This document shows positions 26,131-36,991 of a DNA stretch of 64,000 nt, piece after piece. Below the pieces are notes generated by a model. That model was not told where the DNA came from and made no database searches. It worked only from the letters and a program-made list of their open reading frames with translations. The stretch lies in the NCBI GenBank assembly GCA_944472135.2, contig CALYDD020000403.1, positions 62,001 through 126,000 of the forward strand. Reading direction: 5' to 3'. The DNA comes from Trichobilharzia regenti (Eukaryota; Platyhelminthes; Trematoda; Strigeidida; Schistosomatidae). How positions within the stretch are numbered: position 1 is the stretch's first letter; each line of letters begins with the position of its first letter. The position numbers and the translations under genes are program-made.

Positions 26131-26640
26131 TTTGTAATAGGCAAAGAGATGCAGTTATCGTTTGAGAGCTAATGAAAGGACAGTAGTTAAAGAACCACCT
26201 CAAGTCGACCGCTGTTTTGACCCACCTTGTCAGTGTTAATAGTTCACACACATCACCTCACCAGAGTTGGAAACGAAGAACACAATATTGACAGAGGAAT
26301 ACGACGCACATCAGTCAGTTAGGTAAAGTCCAATGGTCCATAAATTTCACCTGCTTACAGTTTGTCATCTACGTCAACTACCATTCATTGCTCCAGGTGA
26401 GTGTTCATCCTGACGCTCGAACCATTTCTATTCAGAACTCTTCGATGCCCATCCTGTGGTCAGTCAATCGCCAACAGTGAATAATGATCATAATTCGATA
26501 ATGATCATTTATCATATGAATCAGTGTTTCATATCAGTAAAGAGTATAATTCTGATAATTTCTATTTGGCGTGATACAATTATTTATCACCAGTGTTTAC
26601 GCGTGGAGTTATTTTCCAATCCATCTCAGGAGTTACTGTC
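26131..26640. other. Intergenic, nothing recognised
   Basis: AT-rich sequence between the composite repeat and the cysteine-rich exon. No supportable feature. Confidence 0.4.
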
Positions 26641-26641
26641 T

Positions 26642-26647
26642 TTTATT
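26642..26647 (-). terminator. Poly(A) signal AATAAA of the 26.8 kb cysteine-rich copy
   Basis: AATAAA on the minus strand, 147 bp past the stop codon. The same signal lies 161 bp past the stop in the 51 kb gene, inside otherwise diverging 3' sequence. Confidence 0.6.
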
Positions 26648-26793
26648 AGGAAGTTATAAAGACGAGATCTGAAAGTGCACATTGGTTTCCATCTTAAAAT
26701 GATTGATGACAGCATTTTCTTCACGCAGGAAAGCTTGTATGAATAAATAATGAGGTATTCTGTTTAATTAATTAATGTCTCCTGCGTTAATTT

Positions 26794-26960
26794 TTATTGT
26801 CTTCGGCAGCCTTTGCAGCAGCCTCCTGGACAATTCTCACCTCGGCATCCACGGCATCCACAACACCCTCCACGGCATTTAGGGCATCCACCAAGACAGC
26901 CTGGACAACCACTGTTTGCTGCTGCTGCTGCTGCTGGTTCTGGAACTGGACCCGCAATAG
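26794..26960 (-). pseudogene. Cysteine/glycine-rich secreted peptide, terminal exon only
   Basis: This 167-nt minus-strand exon has the same length and phase as the last exon of the gene at 51.2-51.4 kb, and all 12 cysteines are kept. It reads GPVPEP, an alanine run, then CPGCLGGCPKC, RGGCCGCRGCRGENC and PGGCCKGCRRQ. Only three residues differ from the other copy after the splice (P to L, G to E, H to Q). An acceptor TTTGTGGTTTCAG precedes it. The frame stays open upstream to 27006 but begins with GTG after an in-frame stop, so it lacks an ATG of its own. Homology to the other copy fades near 27240, before any signal-peptide exon. A short leader with TATATAAAC near 27370 and an ATG before a GTAGAG donor near 27272 would give no signal peptide. 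It is either a processed-down pseudogene or has distant leader exons I cannot see. Confidence 0.65.
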
Positions 26961-27240
26961 CTGAAACCACAAAACAACAAAACACCACAATTAAATATTC
27001 ATTCACTGATTAACTAATTCATCCATCCATCCATTCATTGATTCATTCATTGTTTCATCAATCAATTAACTAATTAATTATGTCATTTCTACTCATTGAA
27101 TGTGTTATTTGTCTGTCTGATTGTCTCCCCATCTACCTGCATTGTGTATAGCTTCTCGTATGTGAACTAGTGATCCTCACCATGATCACGATAACGGTGT
27201 TGATGATGAAGGTGATGAGGGTCAGGAGAGAGTGGGGGTA

Positions 27241-28419
27241 CGAGAAATATTTATAAGTACATTCATCTCTACCTGTCATGGGATCAGATATTTCATGAAA
27301 ACATCAGTGTATTGACTACTGAAACTGAATTTAAATGACTTAACTGCCTCTTTGTACATTCAAAGTTTATATAATCACCAGTTATGAATCTGCGGTAGTA
27401 TTTTCTTTTTAGGGTGATCAAATCTTCTTTATGTTTAATTTTAATCGCAATTTGACATGACTGAAGTCGCTAACAATACGCACTGCCACTTAATTGGAGA
27501 GACTACAATAATTCCTGCATAGATTATTTGAATGCTCTTGTCGAACTTATTATAATCGTGATAGGGCTGGATGAAGACAGGAGAATAAATGGTTTGAGGG
27601 ACACTTCACAGACTATCAGGCTTACATTTTCCAGCCTTCTCATAAGAATCGTATGGATGTGATGTATACTATTACCTAAAATTAATATGCGGCGAGTTCT
27701 CTTCTCCACTAACATTACTGAATAGTTGTCCAAGGTTTTCGATCATCCTTCACCTGATCTCATTTCGTCAATAAATCAGCACTAAAATGGATCCGAATCC
27801 TTGCACATAGGTAAAGGTAATGCTCTGAATGAGGTAGGTAATTCAAATAGTTCCTACCATAAGCTACTTGACCTTCTAAGTTACGATTGATTACTAACAT
27901 GCACTTTTTATTTGTTATGTATTGGATTAATTAATAAAAAATTTATTTTGTTACTGTGAATGATGCTAGTTATAAAAAGATCGTAAGGAGACGACAAAGT
28001 CACATCATCTCGAAATGTCTACCGTCTTATAGCTCTATTTAGATTTGACAGCAGCTGTTATTCATGGGTGATTAGTTAGGGTCCCAGCAGTTAAACGGTC
28101 TAAAAGCTCATCCTGTAAGTGGAAGGTTCTTTATTAGAAATTACGATGGGACTACCAGTTTCGAATACATCATAATGCAGTCAATATGAAACGATTCTGT
28201 TCAGTAGAATATGTCTAAAATTGCAACCGACAAATTAGCTGCAGAAGCAGTGAACAGAGATTATAAGAGAATATAGAGAAAACATGGGTCATGAAGATGC
28301 CTGATTGCAAAAAATAAGCAAAAATTACTATCAACAGGAGAATTTTAAACGACTTCATTTCCTTCACTTATTTGGGCAGCTCTGTTTTAGTTAAAGGTAG
28401 CGTGGATAGAAATGTAAAT
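27241..28419. other. Intergenic, nothing recognised
   Basis: AT-rich. A short stretch near 27990-28040 (CATCATCTCGAAATGTCT) recalls the PLE 3' region near 38740 (TATCATCTCGCGAAATTTGT), but this is too short to call. Confidence 0.35.
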
Positions 28420-28830
28420 GCCAGGCAGGATTAGACAAGTAAGACAGACATTGACTTCTTTGCAATCTGGATGAAAATCTACTACAAATAACATGAGGAA
28501 ATAGATTCGGATCTTCAACACCAATGTCAAGTCATGCAGTGTTTCTGAATGCTTCAGAGGCTTCACTAAGCGTGGCCAAAACATTTACCACGGGCTTCTA
28601 CAGACGATCGTCAACACATATCTTCACCCAATAGTAAAGTTCAGATAGCCGGTCATGAAGGATAAGCAACAGGTTAAATGCAAACCAAACTATAGTATAT
28701 CGGGCGACAAACAAGTGTAAATGACTAGGACAGGATAAGACACAGTTTGAGAAGACCAATGAGTGACAAAACGAAGCAGGCAATCCATCAAGTGGAAATC
28801 TAATCGACACGTGTGATGACATAGAAAAGA
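28420..28830 (+). mobile_element. RTE-like C-terminal relic, heavily mutated
   Basis: Plus-strand translation across frames gives RIRQVRQTLTSLQ, IRIFNTNVKSC and RQSIKWKSNRHV. These follow the order of the domain after the RT in RTE proteins (conserved IRIFNTNVK and a later RRWKWIGH-like motif). Stops are frequent. The 106-residue minus frame at 28598-28918 is a shadow. Confidence 0.5.
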
Positions 28831-30049
28831 CAGTGTGAAGAGGCAATGAGAGCTTAAGGATACCGGACAACCGTGGATTCAGCTGAAAGGGATTACAGAG
28901 AACATACTGCTGAATCACAATGTTCCAGTAGGGTCACGAGTGACCAATGTTATTAATTGTTACACAGTATTCTGTGAAGTCATAATAGCCATTTATGATG
29001 AAGCTTTTATAACCGAAGTGATTGGATTTTCAAACTCAGATAAGTTGAAAATAATAAATTTCATCAGTCAGAGAACCACTGAGAATCCCTAGTGTGCTAG
29101 GCGCCTGTTTTGACATAATATTCAAGAAGTGTGCAAAATGTCTCCTTTACAAATGACAGAGCGTTACATACTACTGAAGTAAGGGGATAAAATGTTTCAC
29201 AGGTTCTAGCTTCTAACAATTAGTGATAAAAACAATAAAGAATTTAAAATAATAATTGATCATAACTATTCATCTCAACGTAGAAATGATTATTCCTTGT
29301 TCTTTGATAAACGAATATATCTGAAAAAACGAAGTATTCACTGTGAAACTGTGTAGTTCAAAGTTTCTCATAGTTGTACTTTGGAGTGATTAAAATCAGG
29401 GAATAAAATAAAATAAAACAAACGAATAATTCCTGATTCTTTCTAACTTCAATGAATTTCCAGTTTTTGTTTCATCAAAATATTTATGTAGAATCATTAC
29501 CATAATTTTAAATATCTTCACTTGAACAACTCAAAGTTCACTGTGAACAAACTATATAATAGAATTAGTTAGGTATTTAGTCTTTATTAAAAAGCACACC
29601 ATGATTAACCTGAGTGTTGTATAGACGAATTCATCTTATGAGAACAGTGAGTAATTTTTTAATATGTTGAATATATTTTAATATTAACAGTTTCATAATG
29701 AAGACTCCACTTTAAATGCAGTAGGGCATTTTCAGCTTACTGACTGCAAGGCAATTACTTGATGCTCAATATCTTCAAGTACCTTTAATAGTACTAGAGG
29801 GTGCACCATATGAAACAATATTGTTCCATCCAAAGAGTCCCATATTACTCCATGAGATTTTTCTTCCATTTCCTTGAAGAAATTTCAAGCAATTATTTGG
29901 AACCTTCATGAAAATGTGTAAGAGTAGGTTATGATTCATGAAAGTAGCTGGATGGTTGAACCGATATGAAAGGCAGTAAATACAATAAATTCTGATGGAT
30001 GACAAAACCATTTTGATATCCTAGTGATTTCAGCAGGTCGCCGATTATG
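28831..30049. other. No recognisable feature
   Basis: AT-rich DNA without supportable frames, repeats or RNA genes. Confidence 0.4.
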
Positions 30050-30600
30050 GAACAGCATAAACTATACTGCTTCTCTATCCATGAATCCCTAGGGGGAAAT
30101 AAGGCTTCAAAAGCATGTCGCTATTTCATTCGCTCACTGCAGTCCTTTTTATCTGACTTCGTGACTGCTGAGAAGCTCCTAATTTTCCCTCAAACAATTT
30201 CTTACACGTCATTCTCGGCCCAACTCACAACTCATCGTTCCCGTTTAAGGTTCTACTCGAGGGATGGCCAGACGTGCATGTTACTCAACAGTCTTATAAA
30301 GGTCTCTCCGACCCATCTTCCCTTCCTTAAGGATATTTATTAGGCCAGTTGTTCTTGGTCTGTTTGCTGCACTGCTAGAGATACCTGTTGCTTTTTCTTG
30401 CTGCCCAGAAATCTGATGTTCAGTGCTCTGTGAGGTCAGGTATTAGTGTTTATCTGCAGCAAACTGCTGGAAATGCAATTAGTGATATGCCATTCAAGTC
30501 TCTGAAGCGCTGATTGGCTTTGGTGGATCTCTTTTTACTTATGCTGAGTGCAGTGGACTTCCATAGTAGCTTCAGATTAGTCAATGTCTAAAGCACATAT
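30050..30600 (-). mobile_element. RTE 3' fragment, degenerate
   Basis: The DNA matches 1430-1960 of the near-full RTE on the same strand. Examples are CTGCTGGAAATGCAATTAGTGA (counterpart of CTGTTGGAAATATTCTTTGTGA) and ATGCTGAGTGCAGTGGACTT. The 98-residue plus frame at 30047-30343 is a shadow. Confidence 0.5.
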
Positions 30601-30701
30601 GTAAAATCATGAACACACAAGTAAATATTCACTCATGTTTATATCGGAATTTTTCATATTTATACACGCAAACACGCATGTAGGAATATATTATACCTGA
30701 T

Positions 30702-30703
<2 letters not shown>

Positions 30704-30745
<42 letters not shown>
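30704..30745. repeat. (AT)n microsatellite, about 20 units
   Basis: An uninterrupted AT dinucleotide run directly visible in the sequence. It has no neighbouring gene. Confidence 0.95.
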
Positions 30746-30748
<3 letters not shown>

Positions 30749-31529
30749 ATTTACGTGAATAGTATATTGATACACATATATACGCACCATATGAACCACA
30801 CGCATGCACACTGACGTACATTTCTTATGAATAGTCTAGTAACTAGAGGAATGAATTAGGGACAAGCCCGTCAAGGATGTGACAGCGTAACTAATCCTTA
30901 ACTACCCACGCCTTCGTGACAAAATATCAAGTTATCTATAAACGACTTAGTATCTTCACGCTCATAACAAAATTAGATACAGCGCAGACACCCACAACCA
31001 AAATCTGCAACATAGTTTATGAGAATTGCCATGGCGTGATACCGGACCTAATCGGCCTAGCTAGACACAAGGTCTAGTCCAGACACCAAAAGAATAGCTT
31101 TGGAAATATGAACACGATTCAGTCTTGATCCCTTAGCATCTATGGCAGTCTGACCAGGCAATTCAGACTTTCATTCTCAAATTCAAAAGCCGAGAATATA
31201 CATTTCAGTATGTTTTTCTATTTGATAGATATAATAAGTATCTTTCACTCGTGTTCCATTAACTTTCGCATTATCCCTCTTCTTTTCCGAGAAAATAAAT
31301 TTCAAATAAATAAACTATTCTGTGACCTGAATGTGCAGATGATTTCAGCCACACGGACATCGTTTATGTCCTATTTTCTCCCGCATAAATGTGTATAATA
31401 GGTAAATGTGTGCTGAGGGTGAACGAAATGTGTTACGAAAATGCATTACAGGTTTCAGATAAATTACGTTTTCTAGCTTTTCCGATGCTATCTGAGTTTG
31501 ACATACTCTGAAGTACAGTCTGTAGCTAG

Positions 31530-32300
31530 CACTGTTATTATTATTGTTCCCTTGGGTCCTAAGTGAAACACTGGACTCCAACAGCCCATCACTACTTGGT
31601 CCTATTCCCAGTGGTCATCTTTACCTGGCCTTACGACTATCTGTTGTCTCTCTTCTCCTGCTAACACGATCTCCTACATGTCACACTCGGATGCCACACC
31701 TTCCGTTTCCTATTTGGATTCCATCAGAGTGATGAACTGGCGCCTGGTTTTATTCGACGGCCTCTTCAGAGTTTGCCTAATCCACCTCACTTTCTTCTGT
31801 ATATTTCTTCAGCAATAGGTTCTTAGTCCCTTCGCTCCCTTAGTTTCCTGCATTCAATTCCTAATGTGAAGCCAGTGAAGTTAGCTAATGATAAAAGTCC
31901 TCAACAGGCCGTAGGAAGTGCCTTTTGTGACGCGCCACATTTCTGACCCATATGGAAGAAGTGACTGATATAATATCTGTCTTGAAAACCGAAATGCTGC
32001 TTTTAGTGCTGAGTGCAGACGATTTTCAAACTGATTTCAGAATGATCATATTTTGGATAGTCCACATCTATTAAACTGGCTCTCACAGATTCCTAGCACT
32101 TCTACGCTATATATACATTTGCTACCCAAGGAATGTTTCCAGCTTCATTCATCATAAGAGCATTACACATTCTCATCTTTACATTTCTTTTCATCGAATG
32201 TAGACACGTAGGCAGACTGGCTTGCCGAAGACCTTCGCCAGCTCAGTGTGTCATTTCGCCTCTCCCATTCCAGAGAAAATCTGGCTCGTTTTTTAAACTT
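31530..32300 (-). mobile_element. RTE copy with large internal deletion
   Basis: The 3' end (TTATTATTATTGTTCCCTTGGGTCC and the coding end) is at 31530-31600 and part of the C-terminal domain follows to about 32040. At about 32060 it jumps to the start of the endonuclease (CTCACAGATTCCTAGCACTTCT) and then the 5' leader at 32195-32300. Most of the endonuclease and reverse transcriptase is missing, so both ends are retained without the middle. Confidence 0.65.
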
Positions 32301-33779
32301 TTATTATTCTGCTTTTGTTTTCAAGTTTCTATAGCCGTTCGACTCATTTTCCAGGGTCAGGCCGTCCTCTTTTGTTGGCTTTCGACCGGCGAGTAAACCA
32401 TAAGAAATCGACTAAAACCATATTGCACATTGTTAGTTCTCTCCAGGCGGTTTCAGCAGAGACTTCATTTGAAAGCCTATCTTAAGTAAGTTGAAGCCAA
32501 TGAAATGATTCTACTCACATTCATTAGGACGACCAAATCATTTATCACCTATACAGATAAAATAGTCATTTCACATAGCCATGGTATGAAAGCCAATTTT
32601 ATTCTCCTCACTCCTTTTGTAAAATATATTCTTCGAGAACTTATTTGTGCTCTTCATTTGCACCATTCGGAACAGAATAACAAAGATTCGCTTAAATAAC
32701 AATAATAATCACACAAGTTTATCCGTCATTATTCATACACTTTAGTTTAGTAGATACACACATTGGACTTCCTAGTAATAGATAGTATCTCCGAAATGTT
32801 CATAAATACTCTTCATAAATGGATGTAGAGCACTGAACAGTGGTCATCAGAGGCATACACTTTACTGACATTTGTAACAACGGTTCAATTTGCGAGTGCT
32901 CATTTTTAAATTATGATTAACATTGAGCCTTGACTGATCACTGACCACAGAATGTTTTTGAATGGTTTTATAAAGAAGTGTTGTCGGTGAATGTCCAGCA
33001 ATTCGAGCTTGAGAATAAATTCCCCTGTATAACGCTGACTGGTAGTTCAGGTAGATCACAAACCAACATAAGCCGAGAGTCATGGAACAGCTGAATGTAT
33101 CTTAGTGACCGATGGGCAACGCATTCATGCCATAAGATGAAGTTCTAGGTTCGCGCTTATGATGGGGTGACGTGTGGGGCCTGTTGAGAATGGCAGTAGA
33201 TTTCATGTGTTGTGCAACTTCCATCAGTTCTCTAGCTCTTAAACGATGCGTATGTCTCTACGTAAACCATAAAACAATCTCTCTGGTCCAAATGAATTTT
33301 AATTAAGTTAAACTTTGGAAATGCGACCAATAAGACTAAGCTGTCGATTCTCTAACGAAGAGTCACACGTTTTCTTCACTTGTCGTAACACCTATTAAAC
33401 TCTCGTCGACTCACTAGTAACATCAGTCTTCACACAGTGGGTGTGACTCATCTATTCCAGGTAATTAAGTTCAAACTAGAAACTCAGACAATAAGAATAT
33501 ACGATCAAGTAATAAAGACGGGTTTCATCCTCAACCTCATATCCAAATGTAGCATGAACTACCATCTAAAATTAACACATCAAGGACATCAAGGAAACAT
33601 AAAATAGCTCAGAGGTGTTAAGCACCTACTACTGACTTGTCCTGACAACAACGCTGCTGAAAGAATTAATGCCAATTAAATTAAACAAAGTAACAAAAAA
33701 GGATTAAAGATTGATTAACACAACGTTAGGTAATCTAACTAAATAAGGATTACTAAGTTAGGTTAAGAGTAATAATAAA
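32301..33779. other. No recognisable feature
   Basis: AT-rich DNA. A tRNA-like word AGGTTCGCGC near 33150 is too imperfect to call a SINE. A run of nine G lies at about 33800. Confidence 0.4.
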
Positions 33780-33898
33780 CTGTTTCTGAATGCATAACGG
33801 GGGGGGGTTGGGCTTAAGTCCATGAATAGCTATAGCCTAGGCGTATTTCACTAAGCGCCCTTGACCGTTTCTCAAGGAACTTAACCCTGAGTTCCTAT

Positions 33899-34150
33899 TG
33901 TTACGAAGACGCTCAGAACCGATAATTACTACGACTGATTCTCGACTTTAACTCCAAAACACCAGTGGTTGTAAGAAGGAAATTGTATTATTTGGTAATT
34001 AAAATCGAGGTTAGTAAATAGTCTGTGAACAAACGTTTTACAATAAATATGCTGTACTTTTATTCGTGCTCCTTCGTCTTCTTCGAACTTGTAAACGATT
34101 GAACCATTCGCGCCTTCGAGTTGCCCACTAACGGTGATCAAGGCCAATGA
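33899..34150 (+). mobile_element. Possible solo LTR (weak)
   Basis: The stretch begins TGTTACG, a common LTR start in Ty3-type elements. It has AATAAA within ACAATAAATATG near 34042 and ends in a pyrimidine/CTTCG-rich part. The opposite strand is open for 72 residues (MALITVSGQLEGANG at the start), without a domain I recognise. The 3' limit and target duplication are not clear. Confidence 0.25.
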
Positions 34151-34245
34151 ACCAACGTTCAGTGTTCACTTCCACTGACATGGTTTTTATAGATGCCCTT
34201 AAAGGCTGAGTTAACACCAGTCTTATGATTCATCTCGATTAGATT

Positions 34246-34880
34246 TTAAAGTAAAAACGAAGTTGGTAGTCTGACACTATTGGTTCGTTTACCACAATTC
34301 ATTTGTTTTTCTAACCATTTTAGGATTTGCTCTCCCACCCTCATATGCAAAGCACGATTATTCATCCCTATGTATGTGTGCCCACTCACACACGAAATTT
34401 GGTAAATAGTGTGGGGTGTGACATAATCACTTGTGCACTGCATCAAAATTTCATTTTCTTTGTCTATAACATCAACTGTGCAAATACCTCGAATTCCCTT
34501 AAATAGTCATTTTACCAAGCGTCTCTTGTACTAAAATGAACAGAAGCTGTGAAAATTAAGGTATTACCCTGCCCAAGTCGGCTTTCTGTAGATAGACCGT
34601 CTTATTGAGCCATCATCTCTTTGACTCAGAAGTATGTCTAAAAATGCTAGCTGGTTGCGACTTTCTTCCTCACACATGATCGTCGCATATCAAAATGATA
34701 TCACCTACATATCTCTTATAGAAGGATAATTTAGAAATTAAATCAAGAGATAAGTTTTCAACATAAGACGTATAAACGTCCGCTAACAAAGGTCCTAATG
34801 GACTCCCCATAGCAACGCCATCCACTTGTCGAAAATGTTTACCTTCCAACGTGAAATGGACGTTGCCAGTACATAGTCGT
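34246..34880 (-). pseudogene. Old PLE, inverted half: RT core and GIY-YIG remnant
   Basis: Minus-strand reading gives VDGVAMGSPLGPLLADVYT (RT block B) near 34790-34850, then FYKRYVGDIILI (YVDD block with Asp changed to Gly). After a deletion comes IYQISCVSGHTYIGMNNRAL, a worn GIY-YIG core, at about 34400-34330. It abuts the N-terminal PLE part running the other way from about 34881, so the old insertion has the same head-to-head inverted plan as the young one. Confidence 0.75.
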
Positions 34881-35705
34881 TAAGACGAATGAGGATTGAT
34901 CGTAATCCTAAGAATTTAAAAAGACATGCTCTTAATCAGATTGATTTTGTTAAATCTCTTATAAATTATCTAGAAAGGAACATATCACGAAGACGATTTT
35001 CAGTTGGTGATTTACCTCAGGAATGACGATTGATGTTCATTGAATATCTTAATAACGTAACAGTCAACAGAAGTAATAATAAAAGGATAGGTCTTGTTGA
35101 ATCTCTCGAAAGCCAAAAGCTTGAAAGGAAATTTCCGTCAGTTCCAGGCCGGCATGTTCACACATTTTCCAGTGTCCTGCTTAATAAGTTTCAATTGGAG
35201 GTGTTATCCCTAGGTCCAAAATTTAGTGATTATGCTCCTAAAGTTGACCAATTAGACACTGGTATACAGTTTGAAAATTTGTATTCTCAAACGTCAGATC
35301 TTAACCCATCATCAGACGATGAACTAACTAGGTTCAAAACGGCGCTAGTTGACAGCTGCCAATAATACTGCAATAATATACATTCAATAAACAGTCTGTT
35401 ATCTAAGCAACACAGAAAAGCTCTAAGAGAACGTAGAAGCAACGATAGCTTAATTATTAGCAAGCCGGATAAAATGACAATATATTTTTACTGGACAAAA
35501 GTGATTATGTTGAAAAATGGAAGGTATTTTGAATGATCAAACTAAATTCCAATCTCTTGGTGTTTCCCAAGACCTCAATGTAAGAGCGGAGAAACTAATG
35601 ACCGACTCCCTGAAAAACTGAACCAAATTGGATTATTGTCGTCAACCACGTACAAGTCCATGAAACCAACGGGTACCAATACTTCACGTTATTACGGTCT
35701 ACCTG
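34881..35705 (+). pseudogene. Old PLE, N-terminal half, left of the LTR insertion
   Basis: Plus-strand frames give the region before the polymerase. ALNQIDFVKSLINYLERN lies near 34935, and after a stop near 35025 the 111-residue frame 35030-35365 contains LSLGPKFSDYAPKVDQLD, a conserved PLE N-terminal segment. Further on, across frameshifts, LSKQHRKALRERRSN and ISKPDKM (counterpart of the SPDKGEG motif) appear, and finally YYGLP at about 35688-35702. The motif is cut there by the LTR and resumes at 38852 as EVHK. Confidence 0.8.
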
Positions 35706-36001
35706 TGTGGTGAGAGCAGGCTGCTAGCCGATTGGTTGACACTAATCTACGTTAATGTCTAGGTCACTAATATGGGCCGTGAGAAAATATGAACAAGGCT
35801 GTTTCAACAACCAATCACAGCAAACTTAAATGTGGACAAATATGATTCGCAGATAGATGGCTCTACTTTCTGAGAAAACGCAAAAACAACCAATCATAAG
35901 ACTGTGTTTGTCTGCTTAACTTCCGAGAAACAACCAATCAGAAGACTGCCTTTTTCTGCTTGCATAAGCCTTATTAATGCACATAAAATATATATAAATA
36001 C
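35706..36001 (+). mobile_element. Solo LTR, left part (5' TGT end, promoter)
   Basis: The LTR starts TGTGGTGAG and, with 38796-38851, forms a 352-bp unit ending GTTACA. The flanking CCTG (35702-35705 and 38852-38855) is a 4-bp target duplication; removing it restores the host PLE codons GLP-EVHK. Within it are three direct CCAAT words (about 35811, 35890, 35934, each in CAACCAATCA), one inverted ATTGG (35731), then a TATATATAAATA box near 35990. These look like a polymerase II promoter. It is split by the young PLE insertion after the TATA box. The internal region of the parent element is absent. Confidence 0.75.
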
Positions 36002-36196
36002 TAAAACAATTAGTCCCTTTGATAAATTTGAACAAGGCATTAAGAAGACAAATTTCGCGAGATGATATCATTTCGTAGTTTCTTTACAACCGCTTTACAA
36101 CTAACATGGTTAACAATGATAAAATAAAGTTCATGAAAATTACTCAGTTAAATAAAAACAAAAGTACATACTAATGACCAATCATATTAAGATAGG

Positions 36197-36991
36197 TCAT
36201 GCAGTCCAGGGTAGGCGAAGATTGAAGTCTATTGATTTTTGTACACACAGTTTAGGCTGTATGTGATTAATCCAAAGTGCTTCCATCACCTTCAATAACC
36301 TTGAATTAGAGTTATGTGAAATAATTGTGAAACAGTCATTAATATTTATTTTGTGACCAGACATTAATAAGTGTTTTGCAATGGATGATGCTGGATTTCT
36401 ATTAAGATTAATCGCGTTAGGATTTTCGATATGATTTACTAGCCATTTTGGAATATGTTCTTTTCGACGACATTGGAACATTCTGTTAGTTCTACCTATA
36501 TAGGTGTCACCGCAGCTGCAGGTGAACTTGTAGATACAGTTTGAAGTAGAGTCCACAGAATTTCGTCCTTTAATCGTAGGAACAGGGATCGAAAATGTTC
36601 GGCAAGTGAGAAAAAGAGATGCGGCGTAGAATGTGCGTTTGATGGCTGATCGAAGTCTTTGAGTTGTCAACTGCATAATCTGGTCGCCCTTGAATGGTAG
36701 ATTAATAAAGATGGCTTTCTTTGGTACAGAAGCTGTCTTTACGAGATGTGGTTTTTCTTTGCTGTGACATGTGATAAAGCTCTCCGGATAACCATTAGCT
36801 AATAAAACTGAATGTACATGTCGAAGCTCATCCATCAGTGTGTCACTCGTGCATATTTTTCGGGCCCTTGAGAACAAACATTTCACTAGGGAACGTTTAT
36901 ACTGGATAGGAACAAAACTGGTAAAATGAAGATATTGTCCAGTCCTGATAAGGGAGAAGGCGTTGTCATTATGAACAAATCGGATTATCAA
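36197..36991 (-). pseudogene. Antisense copy of the PLE C-terminus in the left arm
   Basis: A 264-residue minus frame carrying the PLE end from TGQYLHFTSF to LRLPWTA, essentially the same as residues 315-562 of the plus-strand protein. It includes the connector (NLPFKGDQIMQ) and the GIY-YIG core (CIYKFTCSCGDTYIGRTN). The first 17 residues come from the antisense of the RT start. It has no polymerase, so it is a by-product of the inverted structure, although it could encode a free GIY-YIG protein. Confidence 0.75.

Noticed and set aside
26794..26960. Metallothionein identification of the Cys-rich peptide
   Set aside because: CxC and CxxC are present, but a signal peptide, Gly/Pro richness and few lysines are atypical; the name would claim more than the sequence shows.
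26787..26990. Alternative minus frame (QQQQQQ and VDAVDAE) and plus frame over the Cys-rich exon
   Set aside because: Shadows; the cysteine frame is the one conserved in the second copy and joined in phase by splicing there.
33100..33170. tRNA-like B box (AGGTTCGCGC)
   Set aside because: Two mismatches in the box, no A box at proper spacing and no second copy in the window.
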